From the NCBI RefSeq assembly GCF_014696625.1, contig NZ_JACJQL010000001.1:310001-374000 (forward strand): DNA of 64,000 nt. The letters are read 5' to 3'. The notes under the pieces were generated by a model. That model was not told the origin of the DNA. It did not search any database and was given only the letters and a program-made list of their open reading frames with translations. Origin of the DNA: Nostoc parmelioides FACHB-3921. Lineage in GTDB: Bacteria; Cyanobacteriota; Cyanobacteriia; Cyanobacteriales; Nostocaceae. The position numbers and the translations under genes were made by a program. Below are positions 1 to 9,170 of the stretch, in pieces (within the stretch, counting starts at the first letter, position 1; each line of letters begins with the position of its first letter).

Positions 1-1539
1 AATACCCGTAGGATCGGATTCTGGATCAGCACGTTTACAAATAGCAATGAGGCGATCGCTTTTCTGCATCCGTTTGGCTAATTCTGGTTGATTAGCACTT
101 ACGGGGAAATCACGGTATATATCTAAACCAATAGCGGCTGGTTGGTATTGTTCGAGTTTTGTGAGTAGTAAGTTGAGATGTTTATCAGAAAGGGAACCTT
201 GGCGCGGTTCTTTTCCTTGGGCTTGAATATCTTGATCTGTGATGGTTACAACCAATAGCCGGGAGTCTGGTTCTTCTTTAGGTCGCAGCCTCATTAGTTG
301 GTCAAATGCCCCTAGTTCTAATAGTTGCAGTCCACCTGACCACCGTATTAATACGATAGTAAAAGTAATAATTAAGCTACTTAAGCCAACTGCTGGTAGC
401 TGTTGGAAATTGGGGCGCGGTAATTGTAACCCCGGTCTTTGTCCAGACAAATCCTGCCAAGTCGGGGAAATTTCGGCTGGATTTTGGCAAATAATTGGCA
501 ACCAAGTAGCACAGGGAAAATCCTGTTCTAGGGATTGTAATCTTTGCCGCGCCTCTCTGACGGCTGTATATAAAGTTTTACCCCTGGAAAACAACGCCAA
601 GAAATGCTTTAAAAATTCCTGCGCCACCCGGTCTGGTACGGGTTCGCGCATAACAATCACCTGGGGTAAATGTAAATCGGCTAAATCCTGGGCTAGACCC
701 AAACCATCACACGAGTTAAAAATTGCTAATTGCAACCCTTGAGCGATCGCCTTTTGCAAGCCATACTTTAATTGATCAATGGTCAAAGTCTCCCCAGAAT
801 TGAGCAGCATCCGCCCTTTCCCTTGGCTGGAACTATGACCAGCAAAAAAGAGAATATCCCAACCTGATTGCCATAATTGTTCTGTTAGTTGGGAACGATT
901 GGGTTCCACTAAAAATGTGAGTTCCGCATTGGGTAATTGCTGGAGTAAAGTTTGGTCTTTTTCTAGATCAATATGGTGGCGATCGCCTAAAATAGCTAAA
1001 ATCCTGACCTTACCTTTAGTTTTTTGGGGATGAGTTTTAATCGAACGAGTATATTCTGGTGGACTCAGAGCAATTTCCGCTTGGGGATAATCGTCAAAAA
1101 AATGCCACAAACACCAAGGAAGCTGTAAAACCTGATGGGATTCAGCCGCAATAATGCAGCGAATTTCCTCTGTAGGTGAGAGTTGAGTTCTTAACTTGCG
1201 GTCAATGTTGAGAAACGATGAACTATTCAACCATGCGTTTAAGCTTTGTTGCAATTCTTGGCAGAGATGATCAAACTCTGCTTGGGAAATATGAGTAATA
1301 TCTTCCTCATCAATTTCAAAATCGGCGATATCATGACTACGCCATCCTAAATTGGCATACAAAGCTGTGTACATTTGCTGCCAACGTTGATAAAGATGCT
1401 CTAATTGTGGCGCAGTAGGTAATCCCCCCGTGAATTGCATGGGAGTAGGAGCATCCGTTTGCCAAAGTTGAGCTACGACCGCCGGAAATCCTTGGTGTAA
1501 GTTTCCTTTTCCTAAGTTTAGGACGATCAGTTTACTCAT
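1..1539 (-). CDS. CHAT-CHASE2 membrane protein (3' part beyond window)
   Basis: The open frame starts at ATG 1539 and runs off the left edge after 513 codons, so the C-terminus is missing. The N-terminal half is a CHAT (caspase-like) domain. The predicted dyad is intact: His235 in FFAGHS and Cys277 in FNSCDG. A membrane segment follows near residues 375-395, and then a CHASE2 sensor domain begins (ELGAFDQLMRLRP). It is a paralogue of the complete 783-residue protein at 17759-20110, with the same domain order. It is the last gene of a minus-strand unit behind the DUF1822 gene (36-bp gap) and the sigma-like gene. The family suggests a membrane sensor with a cytoplasmic protease-like domain. The substrate and signal are unknown. 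Confidence 0.9.
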   Translation of the reverse strand, partial: MSKLIVLNLGKGNLHQGFPAVVAQLWQTDAPTPMQFTGGLPTAPQLEHLYQRWQQMYTALYANLGWRSHDIADFEIDEEDITHISQAEFDHLCQELQQSLNAWLNSSSFLNIDRKLRTQLSPTEEIRCIIAAESHQVLQLPWCLWHFFDDYPQAEIALSPPEYTRSIKTHPQKTKGKVRILAILGDRHHIDLEKDQTLLQQLPNAELTFLVEPNRSQLTEQLWQSGWDILFFAGHSSSQGKGRMLLNSGETLTIDQLKYGLQKAIAQGLQLAIFNSCDGLGLAQDLADLHLPQVIVMREPVPDRVAQEFLKHFLALFSRGKTLYTAVREARQRLQSLEQDFPCATWLPIICQNPAEISPTWQDLSGQRPGLQLPRPNFQQLPAVGLSSLIITFTIVLIRWSGGLQLLELGAFDQLMRLRPKEEPDSRLLVVTITDQDIQAQGKEPRQGSLSDKHLNLLLTKLEQYQPAAIGLDIYRDFPVSANQPELAKRMQKSDRLIAICKRADPESDPTGI

Positions 1540-1575
1540 GTACTCAGTATGCCAGCAGATTAAGAAACGCCATAA

Positions 1576-2706
1576 CTAACTTTCAAACTCTTCAACAAAA
1601 CTGAAATCATCGAGAATAACCTGGAGGCTAAAGCGGGTGTTTTGTGGACATCGGAAGCGTTTGAGTTGGATGGAGTTGTCTGTTTCTCGTGCTTCTACTG
1701 ATTGGACAACTTGCCCTGAGGCAGAAATTAACTCTAATTTCATATTCTCAGGTAAATAAATCCCTCGTTCTCTGGGAGACAATTGGACGCGGATTCCTAC
1801 TCTATCATCTGTTTCTAGTGTCAAAGTCAACATTAGCACTATCGTTTGACCGCTTGGTAGGTCGATTACCTTAACGCGCTGGATTGATTGTTCAGCCATA
1901 TCATCGGCTTGACGAAAGCTGAAGGCGAAATCTGGCTGTGTTCCCAGAAGAGTTTCGACTGTTTGCCAGCTATTTGTCAAGGTATTTTGTAACCACTGAC
2001 GCAAGTTGACAAGTGCTGATTGTGGCTGTGGTTGTTGTAACTTAGCTAATAAAGCCCCCCAGATTTCAAAAGGCAGTTCTAGGCGCGGGTTCGTAATTGC
2101 TGGATTACTTAACCTTTGCCAGAGGTTATCTACTTGGGTGGTTGATAAATCAGCTAAAGGCGCGATCGCTGCTTGTGTTTGTTCTTCAGGATATAGTTGA
2201 CGTACTACCCAAAGTACATTCAAATCCTCAATCATTTGATAGGCTTCTAAGGAGTAAGTCCTTTCTTGAGGATCATAACTACCTTGATTTTTCAATTGCT
2301 CATGGGTGGTATAGCCCCAAATTCTTAGCCATTCCCCGTCTGGACTGACTTGTACTGCTAGATAATAATCTCCTGCCCATTGAGGAATATCTATCCATTC
2401 TTGGGGGACATGAAATTCTCTTGTGTCTAGGCTTTTATCGGGAATCAGGATGAGGCGTTTTGTATCTAAATTTATGGCAGTGCCGTTGACGAATTCCCAA
2501 CTATTGGGAACTGTGGCAAGAGTAGCTTCTGGTGAGTACTCAGCTTGCAGCCAAGGCAGAAAGGTACTGAGGCATACTTGGTTGAGAAAAATATGCCAAC
2601 GACCACTGGGATTAAGACAATTTTGGCTTTGCTGCCAAGATTGGTCTTGAATGTCAGCAGATACCTCTAACCAAAGTTGAGTGGGTGGAACACAGAATGA
2701 CGACAT
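1576..2706 (-). CDS. DUF1822 family protein
   Basis: 376 residues, soluble, with no signal peptide or membrane segment. Resembles the cyanobacterial DUF1822 family, which has no known function. Recurrent blocks are the N-terminal FLNQVCLSTFLPWL, FVNGTAINLDTKRLILIP, VPQEWIDIPQWAGDYYLAVQ and LNVLWVVRQLYPEE. All four recur in the paralogue at 23895-25052. The gene starts 2 bp after the stop of the sigma-like gene, so translational coupling is likely. The conserved sigma-DUF1822-CHAT order suggests an accessory or regulatory partner for the sigma-like or CHAT protein; this is inference only. Confidence 0.85.
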   Translation of the reverse strand: MSSFCVPPTQLWLEVSADIQDQSWQQSQNCLNPSGRWHIFLNQVCLSTFLPWLQAEYSPEATLATVPNSWEFVNGTAINLDTKRLILIPDKSLDTREFHVPQEWIDIPQWAGDYYLAVQVSPDGEWLRIWGYTTHEQLKNQGSYDPQERTYSLEAYQMIEDLNVLWVVRQLYPEEQTQAAIAPLADLSTTQVDNLWQRLSNPAITNPRLELPFEIWGALLAKLQQPQPQSALVNLRQWLQNTLTNSWQTVETLLGTQPDFAFSFRQADDMAEQSIQRVKVIDLPSGQTIVLMLTLTLETDDRVGIRVQLSPRERGIYLPENMKLELISASGQVVQSVEARETDNSIQLKRFRCPQNTRFSLQVILDDFSFVEEFES

Positions 2707-2708
2707 AA

Positions 2709-3917
2709 TTACGACTCCTTTGCAGAGAGATTACGGAAATAATTCTGTAACCACTCCTCTAATACTGCGCTAATATGTTTAACCACGTTGGAAGTCGGGG
2801 AAATATGCGTTTTTTCCTGACTCCATTTAGTAATTGCTAAAAGTAAAAATTCTCTGGTTTTAGATAATTGCCGCGATACTTGATATTGCTGAATTTCCTG
2901 CTGTTTAGCGATTTGCTGTTGGGTGAGGCCTTGCTGATAGTATAGTTGCAACAACTGTTGAGATTGCGGGGGCAGTTTTGCCAATGTAGTCACTAACAGA
3001 TTATAGATTTCTTGTTGTTGATTTTTTTGAGTTTCGGCTTCCTCTGCGGCAATTAAATCTGCCAGTAAAGATTCCTGATTACTGGTGTCAGGTAAATCAT
3101 CTTGCCATTCCCCATCTGCTTGACCCGCCTTGGGAATATTCAGGGAAGACACCACAGGATATAAATAAGAACGTGCTTGTTTCGCACAAAACAGCAACCA
3201 TTTTTCTAGAGTTTCCCGGTTACATTCACTTCCTGAGGGGTTGAGTTGTGTTAGGCGATCGCGGTTATAAAGTTGGGCGATAATATCCCAAGTAGCATCA
3301 TCTGGTTTTTGTAACTTCCGTGCTTTTGGTGATTTAGTCAGGATATAGCCGTCTGTAAAGGATTTCCAAGCTAACAAATAACGCGCCATTATTTCATCTG
3401 TTAGCCCAGAACTTTTTAATGATTCTTGTAGTTGCTTACGGCTCAACTTCAGCAACAATGCCCAATCATTACAAAAATCTATTTCTTGCTTTTGACGTAA
3501 AGCATCCCGAATAATATTCCCAAAAGCCACAGTACCATAGCTTTTGAGGCTAGCTCTTTGGTCAGGGTCGCAACCTTTTAAGATTTTCGGTACTTCCGCG
3601 ATCGCCATTTGAAAACAGTCAGATAATGTACACTGGACGCTGGCAAACTGGGGAATTGTCCTCTGTGCAGCCCAATAACAGGTTTCTTGCAAATAAGCGG
3701 ATAGGTGTCCTAGCGTCAAGGAACTAGGCTGAGTCTGCCAGTTTTTATGCCAGTAAATCGCCCAGAAATTCTCTGAGTGTTGCGTTTGTGATATTTGTCC
3801 CAAGCAATTCTGAATACTCCGCCGCAATTTGCCATCATACACCCAACCACCGAAGCGATCGGCATCAAATTGCAGGAAGGTAGAAAACATTTCAGCGATA
3901 CTTTGGCGAGGACGCAT
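2709..3917 (-). CDS. Sigma-70 region 4-like DNA-binding protein
   Basis: 402 residues. The C-terminal third (about 310-365) carries a sigma-70 region 4-type helix-turn-helix (LPPQSQQLLQLYYQQGLTQQ followed by IAKQQEIQQYQVSRQLSKTR). The first 200 residues are conserved with the paralogue at 25057-26217 (FSTF-QFDADRF near the N-terminus) but show no clear region 2, so this may be an atypical ECF-like sigma factor or a sigma-derived regulator. A conserved tail, HISPTSNVV then EEWLQNY, is also shared. It is the first gene of the operon with DUF1822 and CHAT-CHASE2. Promoter recognition cannot be read from the sequence. Confidence 0.75.
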   Translation of the reverse strand: MRPRQSIAEMFSTFLQFDADRFGGWVYDGKLRRSIQNCLGQISQTQHSENFWAIYWHKNWQTQPSSLTLGHLSAYLQETCYWAAQRTIPQFASVQCTLSDCFQMAIAEVPKILKGCDPDQRASLKSYGTVAFGNIIRDALRQKQEIDFCNDWALLLKLSRKQLQESLKSSGLTDEIMARYLLAWKSFTDGYILTKSPKARKLQKPDDATWDIIAQLYNRDRLTQLNPSGSECNRETLEKWLLFCAKQARSYLYPVVSSLNIPKAGQADGEWQDDLPDTSNQESLLADLIAAEEAETQKNQQQEIYNLLVTTLAKLPPQSQQLLQLYYQQGLTQQQIAKQQEIQQYQVSRQLSKTREFLLLAITKWSQEKTHISPTSNVVKHISAVLEEWLQNYFRNLSAKES

Positions 3918-4322
3918 GATAGCAAGTCAAAATTCAAAATTCAAAATTATAGGGCTTCTCGTTTGTATCCAATACACTTTGACCTCTCTCCAAACCTCTC
4001 TCCTACGAGGACAGAGGCTTTCATTCTTACTCCCCTTCCCTTGTAGGGAAGGGGCTGGGGGTTAGGTCTGTATTTGACTCAATTGCAAACAGCGATAGGA
4101 AAGCCAAACAGAGTAAAGGTATGTCCGTATGTATTTGTCACATTATTTTTTTAAATTAGTACTAAGTATAGACGGGCAAATCAAAAACTCTCATCTATTA
4201 AAAGTCAACTTCAGAGAGTTTTCTAGCTTATCCTAACCTTAATTATTTGCGCTAAATCCCCGTTAAAACACGAAAAAGGCAAATTGCCTTGGTGTTAGCC
4301 TTGCCGCAGGCTATTAATTGGT
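3918..4322. repeat. Intergenic repeats and hairpin
   Basis: A gene-free stretch between the sigma-like gene and the 2TM gene. It holds three AAAATTC units (about 3929-3949) and a perfect 10-bp-stem hairpin: CCCCTTCCCT at 4032-4041, loop TGT, AGGGAAGGGG at 4045-4054. Both are of the dispersed type common in Nostoc intergenic DNA. No additional coding sequence is supported. Confidence 0.6.
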
Positions 4323-4826
4323 TTAGGCTTGTAACGCTTTAAACCACTTATTCACAAAGCTGTTGATGGTTTGTTTAATTTGATGTTTACGATTCCAGCG
4401 CTGGAAAGCCATTTCATACTCTTCGCCTTTAGTTTGAAACGTATTCCACACATCCAAGCCTATTGCCAAACCACAGAACAGTAGCAAGTATAACGACCAA
4501 GTAACCGTTCCACCACCAACAAAATCCACCAACAGTAAAAAGCCATTGACAATAGCATAATTACCAAAGCGCTTTTTAAACTTTGTCATGCGGTAAGTAT
4601 TGAACGCTTGCCGTTGCTGTAATTCGTTGTGTTGCGATCGCCAATCTATTTCCGCTAACTTAAGAGTTTCTGGTGATATTTCTAACTCAGTAGCAATTTC
4701 TAACAATTGCTCATAACTAAACTCTTTATCTTGGTCATCAGCTTGCCGGGCGATCGCTAGCTGTAAAATTCGCTGTACGTCTTCTTGGCTATAAGAACGG
4801 AGACTATTAGGTTCAAATGCCGCCAT
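4323..4826 (-). CDS. 2TM domain-containing protein
   Basis: 167 residues. The N-terminal 70 residues are charged and helical, starting with SYSQEDVQRILQLAIAR, a SHOCT-like pattern. Two adjacent hydrophobic segments lie near residues 96-112 and 115-130 (YAIVNGFLLLVDFVG and SLYLLLFCGLAIGLDVW). A basic amphipathic tail follows. This matches the 2TM domain family of small inner-membrane proteins of unknown function. It appears monocistronic, and its neighbours suggest no role. Confidence 0.75.
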   Translation of the reverse strand: MAAFEPNSLRSYSQEDVQRILQLAIARQADDQDKEFSYEQLLEIATELEISPETLKLAEIDWRSQHNELQQRQAFNTYRMTKFKKRFGNYAIVNGFLLLVDFVGGGTVTWSLYLLLFCGLAIGLDVWNTFQTKGEEYEMAFQRWNRKHQIKQTINSFVNKWFKALQA

Positions 4827-4936
4827 AACTGCTATCTCTAATTATTTAATGTGGTTTAGCAATTTATCGCCGGTCAACTGTGGAACAGTTTCGATAACTA
4901 CTGCATTTACCTTACACTAGCAAATTTAGTTAGTTG

Positions 4937-5752
4937 TTAGACGCGATTAACCCCGTCTGTACCGTAGCGAAAGGCGTAAATCTCTTTGATGACTTGTACC
5001 CAACCATCAGAGACAGATTCTAAAATGCGATCGCCTTTTTCTCTGGTTGCAGTTGTCGCATCACCAATCACACCACTTTTACTAATATCTTTTGTTGCCC
5101 AAGCCACGGGTAATCTACCTTCCCAACTTAATAGGCTACCTTCAGGTTGTTCTGGGGGATATTCTGCCACGGCTTTATCTAGTTGCACCTGATCTGGCAA
5201 AATCGCCAGCATAATACTAGTTTCCGCATCTCCCGCGTGCATTCCCTGTGTCGCTTCCTTTGGTGTTAATAATTCTTTAGTAATGTGAGGCACACGCCAA
5301 GTAAACAAAGGAAAAACTGCAAAATCACCATACTTTACGTGCAGATCTCGCGCCACCATTTGCATAACTTGGGGTTGTCCTCCGTGGGAGTTCATTAACG
5401 CCAACTTTCTAAACCCAGCGCGGTAAATGCTTTCTGCCACTTCCATAATTGTCGCTGTCAGCGTTTCTGTACTGAGGGTAATCGTTCCCGGAAAATGCCA
5501 GTGTTCATTGGATTTACCATAATAAAGAGTGGGTAAAGCATAAGCTGGAATGCTAGCATCAAGTTTAGATAAAGCTTTACCCAAAACACCCACACCAATG
5601 GCAGCATCAACAATCAATGGTAGATGGGGCCCGTGTTGTTCAATCGCCCCTACTGGCTGGATGATAACGACATTCTCCTTATTTGGCATTTCCTGAATTT
5701 CTGTCCAGGTAAGGTAGGCGAAAAACCGTTCTGGGGGAATGAAACTGTGCAT
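4937..5752 (-). CDS. Creatininase family amidohydrolase
   Basis: 271 residues, full length for the family. Metal-binding and active-site blocks are clear: QPVGAIEQHGPHLPLIVDA near residues 32-50 (Glu and His ligands), NSHGGQ near 123-128, and HAGDAETS near 171-178. The family is soluble and zinc- or manganese-dependent and includes creatininase and mycofactocin MftE-type amidohydrolases. No mycofactocin genes are nearby, and the cyanobacterial members have no assigned substrate. It stands alone and is flanked by repeat-rich DNA. Confidence 0.88.
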   Translation of the reverse strand: MHSFIPPERFFAYLTWTEIQEMPNKENVVIIQPVGAIEQHGPHLPLIVDAAIGVGVLGKALSKLDASIPAYALPTLYYGKSNEHWHFPGTITLSTETLTATIMEVAESIYRAGFRKLALMNSHGGQPQVMQMVARDLHVKYGDFAVFPLFTWRVPHITKELLTPKEATQGMHAGDAETSIMLAILPDQVQLDKAVAEYPPEQPEGSLLSWEGRLPVAWATKDISKSGVIGDATTATREKGDRILESVSDGWVQVIKEIYAFRYGTDGVNRV

Positions 5753-6107
5753 TTATTTATTTGGTAATTGGTAATTGGTAATTGGTAATGAGTACTCGTA
5801 CAATTTATACCATTTAGTAATTTATTATTTACTAATCTTCGCTCTTTATTGCCAGTCACTAGCTTTCTAGCCTCCCCTTCTCTCCTTTTCCTACGGGATG
5901 CGGAGAGTGTCGTAGACAGAGGCTATGCCAACGGGTTTCGTTAGCCCGAATTTAAGCGGTAAAAATCGTTACCAACCAAGGGACGAGGTATTAAGCGAAA
6001 CACAACTGTACAGACGCGATTAATCGCATCCCTAACAACTCTACGGACGCGATCAATCGCGTTTCTAAAAACTAACACGCACAGCGTAGTAAAAAGGTAA
6101 ATACTCA
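5753..6107. repeat. Repeat-rich intergenic region
   Basis: Contains four tandem TTGGTAA units (5761-5790), a dispersed repeat around 5890-5950, and two related palindromic units (CGCGATTAATCGC near 6016 and CGCGATCAATCGC near 6049). These are dispersed repeat families of Nostoc-type genomes. No gene is seen. The promoter of the polyphosphate glucokinase gene must lie in the last part. Confidence 0.6.
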
Positions 6108-6827
6108 ATGGTGGAAGATAACGGCTCAATTCGCACTTTATCGGTTGATATTGGTGGTAGTGGTGTCAAAGCCTTGGTTTTGGATATTACGGGAAATCCT
6201 GTAACAGAAAGGGCGCGAGTTGATACACCCCAACCTGCTACACCAGAAGTTGTCATTAATGCGATTATGGTTTTAGCTGCTGCTCAAGGTGAATTTCACC
6301 GGGTTTCTGTGGGTTTTCCTGGTGTGGTTCGTGCTGGTGTCACTGAAACAGCAGTTAACTTAGACTCGAATTGGATTGGATTTGATTTAGAAGCAGCACT
6401 ATCACAACGGTTACATAAACCTGTACGGGTGATGAATGATGCTGATATGCAGGGTTTTGGTGCAATCAAAGGTAAGGGTGTGGAATTGGTGATTACCTTG
6501 GGGACGGGGTTTGGTTCCGCCTTGTTTGTCGATGGTAAATTAGTGCCGAATATGGAAATGGGACATCATCCGTTTCGCAAGCGGGAAACTTACGAAGAAC
6601 AACTAGGAAGAGCAACTTTAGATAAGATTGGTCAAAAGAGATGGAATCGCCGTTTAGAAAAAGCGATCGCCTCCCTACAACGGCTATTTAACTATGATTA
6701 CCTTTATATCGGTGGCGGTGAAGCCGTAAGAGTAAACTTTCAGCTACCTTTAAATGTCAAACTCATTCCGAATATTACTGGTTTGTTAGGTGGTATCGCT
6801 TTGTGGCGAGATGAAAAAAGACCATGA
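6108..6827 (+). CDS. ppgK: Polyphosphate glucokinase (ROK family)
   Basis: 239 residues. ROK-type ATPase fold with phosphate-1 motif DIGGSGVKALVLD at the N-terminus, VNDADMQGFG (residues about 106-115), the phosphate-2 loop TLGTGFGSALF (about 128-138) and a C-terminal GGG nucleotide-binding segment (YIGGGEAV). MGHHPFRK occupies the position of the ROK substrate-site region. Size and motifs match bacterial strictly polyphosphate-dependent glucokinases, which phosphorylate glucose from inorganic polyphosphate in the cytoplasm. It is monocistronic. The phosphoryl donor is inferred from family resemblance. Confidence 0.85.
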   Translation: MVEDNGSIRTLSVDIGGSGVKALVLDITGNPVTERARVDTPQPATPEVVINAIMVLAAAQGEFHRVSVGFPGVVRAGVTETAVNLDSNWIGFDLEAALSQRLHKPVRVMNDADMQGFGAIKGKGVELVITLGTGFGSALFVDGKLVPNMEMGHHPFRKRETYEEQLGRATLDKIGQKRWNRRLEKAIASLQRLFNYDYLYIGGGEAVRVNFQLPLNVKLIPNITGLLGGIALWRDEKRP

Positions 6828-6860
6828 ATCAATTCAAAATACCCTACGGGAAGCAAGCTA

Positions 6861-7022
6861 CAAAATTCAAAATTCAAAATTCAAAATTCAAAATTCAAAA
6901 CAGCCAAGTACTTAGCTTTTTATTATGGAGCTAAACACCTGATTTCCCAAGGTTCTAGAATTATAGCTGTTGACCGTTGATTGTTGACAGTCAACTGACA
7001 ACTGTCAACCGTCAACTGTCAA
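6861..7022. repeat. AAAATTC tandem repeat and inverted TTGAC repeats
   Basis: About six tandem AAAATTC heptamers (6861-6900). Then 6966-7022 holds alternating TGTTGAC and GTCAACTG motifs that can fold into stem-loops. It lies between convergent genes (ppgK ending at 6827 and the DUF3370 gene ending at 7023), so the inverted repeats may serve as a bidirectional terminator. Confidence 0.6.
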
Positions 7023-8387
7023 TTAAGGATTAGCTACAGTCCCAATTGTTAATACTTGTGGTGGCGAAGCGTCGGGGGGGTAGAGAAAGTCTACCTCTAC
7101 CAAACGGCGATCGCCTTTTTTCATGTTCAATGTAGCTAATGCTTCCCCTGGTTGACCCCGCTTCTGGACTAAATGTACCAGCCGAGTTTGCTGCTGTCCT
7201 TGATCGTTTCGGTAACGTATCCGCACACTCCCCCGGAAGAATGTTTGACGCGCGGGTGTACTAAAAAAGCGCAGACCTTGTTTAGTTAAACGGTCTTCCT
7301 TAATGGGAGTCTGCACAGATACCTTCACGGTTTGCGCCTTGGCAGTATTGTTATACAAGGGCAACTTTAAACTATATTGAATAGCGTAATTACCATGAGC
7401 GCGATAAGCCGTATCTGGATAACGTACTAACATCGGCGCACTCTGAATTTGACCAGTCCCTAAAGTACCACCATGTAGAGTACTCAGAGCATAAGAAAAA
7501 GCTTGTCCTGGTTGGGGAATCGTTAAATTCCTGGCTTTGGGAGTATCTACTATAAACGATCGCCAATAAGAACCACGCGCCACCCCAGCAACACGACCAT
7601 AAATTTTTGGTTTACCAGTTGCTTCTAAAGGAGTAGGTGTTTTATCCCGTGGCCCGGACACATCACTATTCTCTAGTAAAGTTTGCCATTCTTCCAAGGT
7701 AGGCGATCGTTCACTACCATCAGCATTGGTACGGGCAAACATCGCCAAACTAGCAGCATAAACTGTACCATTAGTCCGCAACCGCGCCAAAGTCGAGCGA
7801 CCATTTAAAGGTGGTGTCAATTCTCGCACAGGTATAGGTTGATTCAAAAGCATTCTACTTTGCCCTGGCGGTATGACAATTTGAGCCGGGAAAATATCTT
7901 GTCGCAGTCCTCTTAAAACATCAGCCATCGCTCGACTACCAGGGCCAGAGAACACATTACCTAAATTATTCTCCACCAAAGATGGCAAATCAATAAACGG
8001 CGCATCTGGTTGACTTAAATAACTCGCCCCTTGCAAAATATCCACCTTCACAGGTTGGGATGTGGGGTTATGCACAAGTATCCCTAAATATAATGAGCGT
8101 AAATCTTCTGGTGGTTCCGCCCTTGCAATGTGGTGGGCAAAAACATCAAATCGCCCACGAAAAGGATAATTCAAATGGGCTGAGGGTACTTTTTTGCCTG
8201 CTGGGGGAAAAGTGGAAAGTAAAATTCCTTCTCTTAAAACTAATTCTGGACTATTGCTATTAAATGTAGGGATTGAATCTAACTGTCCTGGTAACGGACG
8301 GACTTCTTGAGGTTGTACTACTTCTTCCGGTGGTGGTGCAGTAGGAGCAGATTGAGCAACGAAAAAACTGAGTAAAAAAGGCAACAT
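7023..8387 (-). CDS. DUF3370 family exported protein
   Basis: 454 residues. A short hydrophobic N-terminus (MLPFLLSFFVAQSAP) fits a signal peptide cleaved after AQSA. It is followed by a Pro-rich linker and a DUF3370-like body (LREGILLSTFPPAGKKVPS; FRGRFDVFAHHIA). The family is cyanobacterial, predicted periplasmic or envelope-associated, and of unknown function. Upstream lies a GGGGATT minisatellite. No operon partner is visible. Confidence 0.8.
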   Translation of the reverse strand: MLPFLLSFFVAQSAPTAPPPEEVVQPQEVRPLPGQLDSIPTFNSNSPELVLREGILLSTFPPAGKKVPSAHLNYPFRGRFDVFAHHIARAEPPEDLRSLYLGILVHNPTSQPVKVDILQGASYLSQPDAPFIDLPSLVENNLGNVFSGPGSRAMADVLRGLRQDIFPAQIVIPPGQSRMLLNQPIPVRELTPPLNGRSTLARLRTNGTVYAASLAMFARTNADGSERSPTLEEWQTLLENSDVSGPRDKTPTPLEATGKPKIYGRVAGVARGSYWRSFIVDTPKARNLTIPQPGQAFSYALSTLHGGTLGTGQIQSAPMLVRYPDTAYRAHGNYAIQYSLKLPLYNNTAKAQTVKVSVQTPIKEDRLTKQGLRFFSTPARQTFFRGSVRIRYRNDQGQQQTRLVHLVQKRGQPGEALATLNMKKGDRRLVEVDFLYPPDASPPQVLTIGTVANP

Positions 8388-8404
8388 AGGAGAAATTCAA
8401 AATT

Positions 8405-8530
8405 AGATGAGGGACTGGGGATTGGGGATTGGGGATTGGGGACTGGGGATTGGGGATTGGGCGAAAATTTTGCAGTCAGTTCTCCCCCTGCCTCCCCTGC
8501 CTCCCCTGCCCCCTGCTCCCTACACCCTAA
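8405..8530. repeat. GGGGATT/GGGGACT tandem repeat and CCTCCCCTG repeat
   Basis: Tandem GGGGATT and GGGGACT heptamers occupy about 8407-8460, followed by CCTCCCCTG-type repeats near 8485-8515. These short tandem repeats are typical of Nostoc and Anabaena intergenic DNA. No coding content. Confidence 0.65.
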
Positions 8531-8599
8531 ACCAGTATCTTGAAGGCAAAGTGTCAAAACCTAAACTTGTTCATTATGCCCGCTTCGACGGTAATGAGT

Positions 8600-9112
8600 T
8601 CATGAAAGTGCCAGATTGTTAATAATTAATACGAAATCCGTGAGAATTTCTATCAAGTTATCTTGATTCAAGATAGGAACATGAACAAAAACACAATGAG
8701 CTGATAGTTTATTTTGTTCTAAGTAGTCCAGTACAGAATAATAAAGACCCTCGCAGACAAATTTACCGCAGTCGTCACTAACATCAGTTGCTGTTGCTCC
8801 TATTAGTAATTTTTTTAGATCAACTGTGGTCTGTAAAAAGATTTCTCCACAGCTAGCACCCACTTCTACACTTAATTTTCTCCGGCTTGCAGCCATGCCA
8901 CAACAGATAATGTAATCTGGTTGGGATTCCTCTATTTTTGCCATTACTAGGGAACTGGCCAGCCCAATATCAACGGGTAGCAAGCGCAAAAATTGTAAAT
9001 CTAATGGAAGCGAGTTAAGTTTAGTGACTTCAAATAATAAATCATCAGAGGAATTTGACTTTTGATCTTCTAGCCAAGTGTCAAAAGAAGTTAATAGAAT
9101 TCTTTTCTTCAT
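8600..9112 (-). CDS. Peptidase C15 (pyroglutamyl-peptidase I)-like protein
   Basis: 170 residues, shorter than typical pyroglutamyl peptidase I (about 210). N-terminal ILLTSFDTW corresponds to the family's TGFxxF start. The likely triad is present: Glu in RRKLSVEVGAS, Cys in CGKFVCEGLYYSVL and His in CVFVHVP. The family removes N-terminal pyroglutamate in the cytoplasm. The shortening lies between the first and second blocks, so activity is not assured. It is divergent from hisH (58 bp apart). Confidence 0.7.
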   Translation of the reverse strand: MKKRILLTSFDTWLEDQKSNSSDDLLFEVTKLNSLPLDLQFLRLLPVDIGLASSLVMAKIEESQPDYIICCGMAASRRKLSVEVGASCGEIFLQTTVDLKKLLIGATATDVSDDCGKFVCEGLYYSVLDYLEQNKLSAHCVFVHVPILNQDNLIEILTDFVLIINNLALS

Positions 9113-9170
9113 GGAAAATATTATTTAGAATAGAAAAACCCTCCATAAACAATTTACAAGGAGAAGGTCA

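Noticed and set aside
239..742. Plus-strand frame of 167 codons
   Set aside because: It is the antisense shadow of the CHAT-CHASE2 gene, whose catalytic motifs read clearly on the minus strand.
6861..7022. Possible CRISPR array from regularly spaced short repeats
   Set aside because: Units are 7 bp and directly tandem with no unique spacers; these are heptameric tandem repeats.
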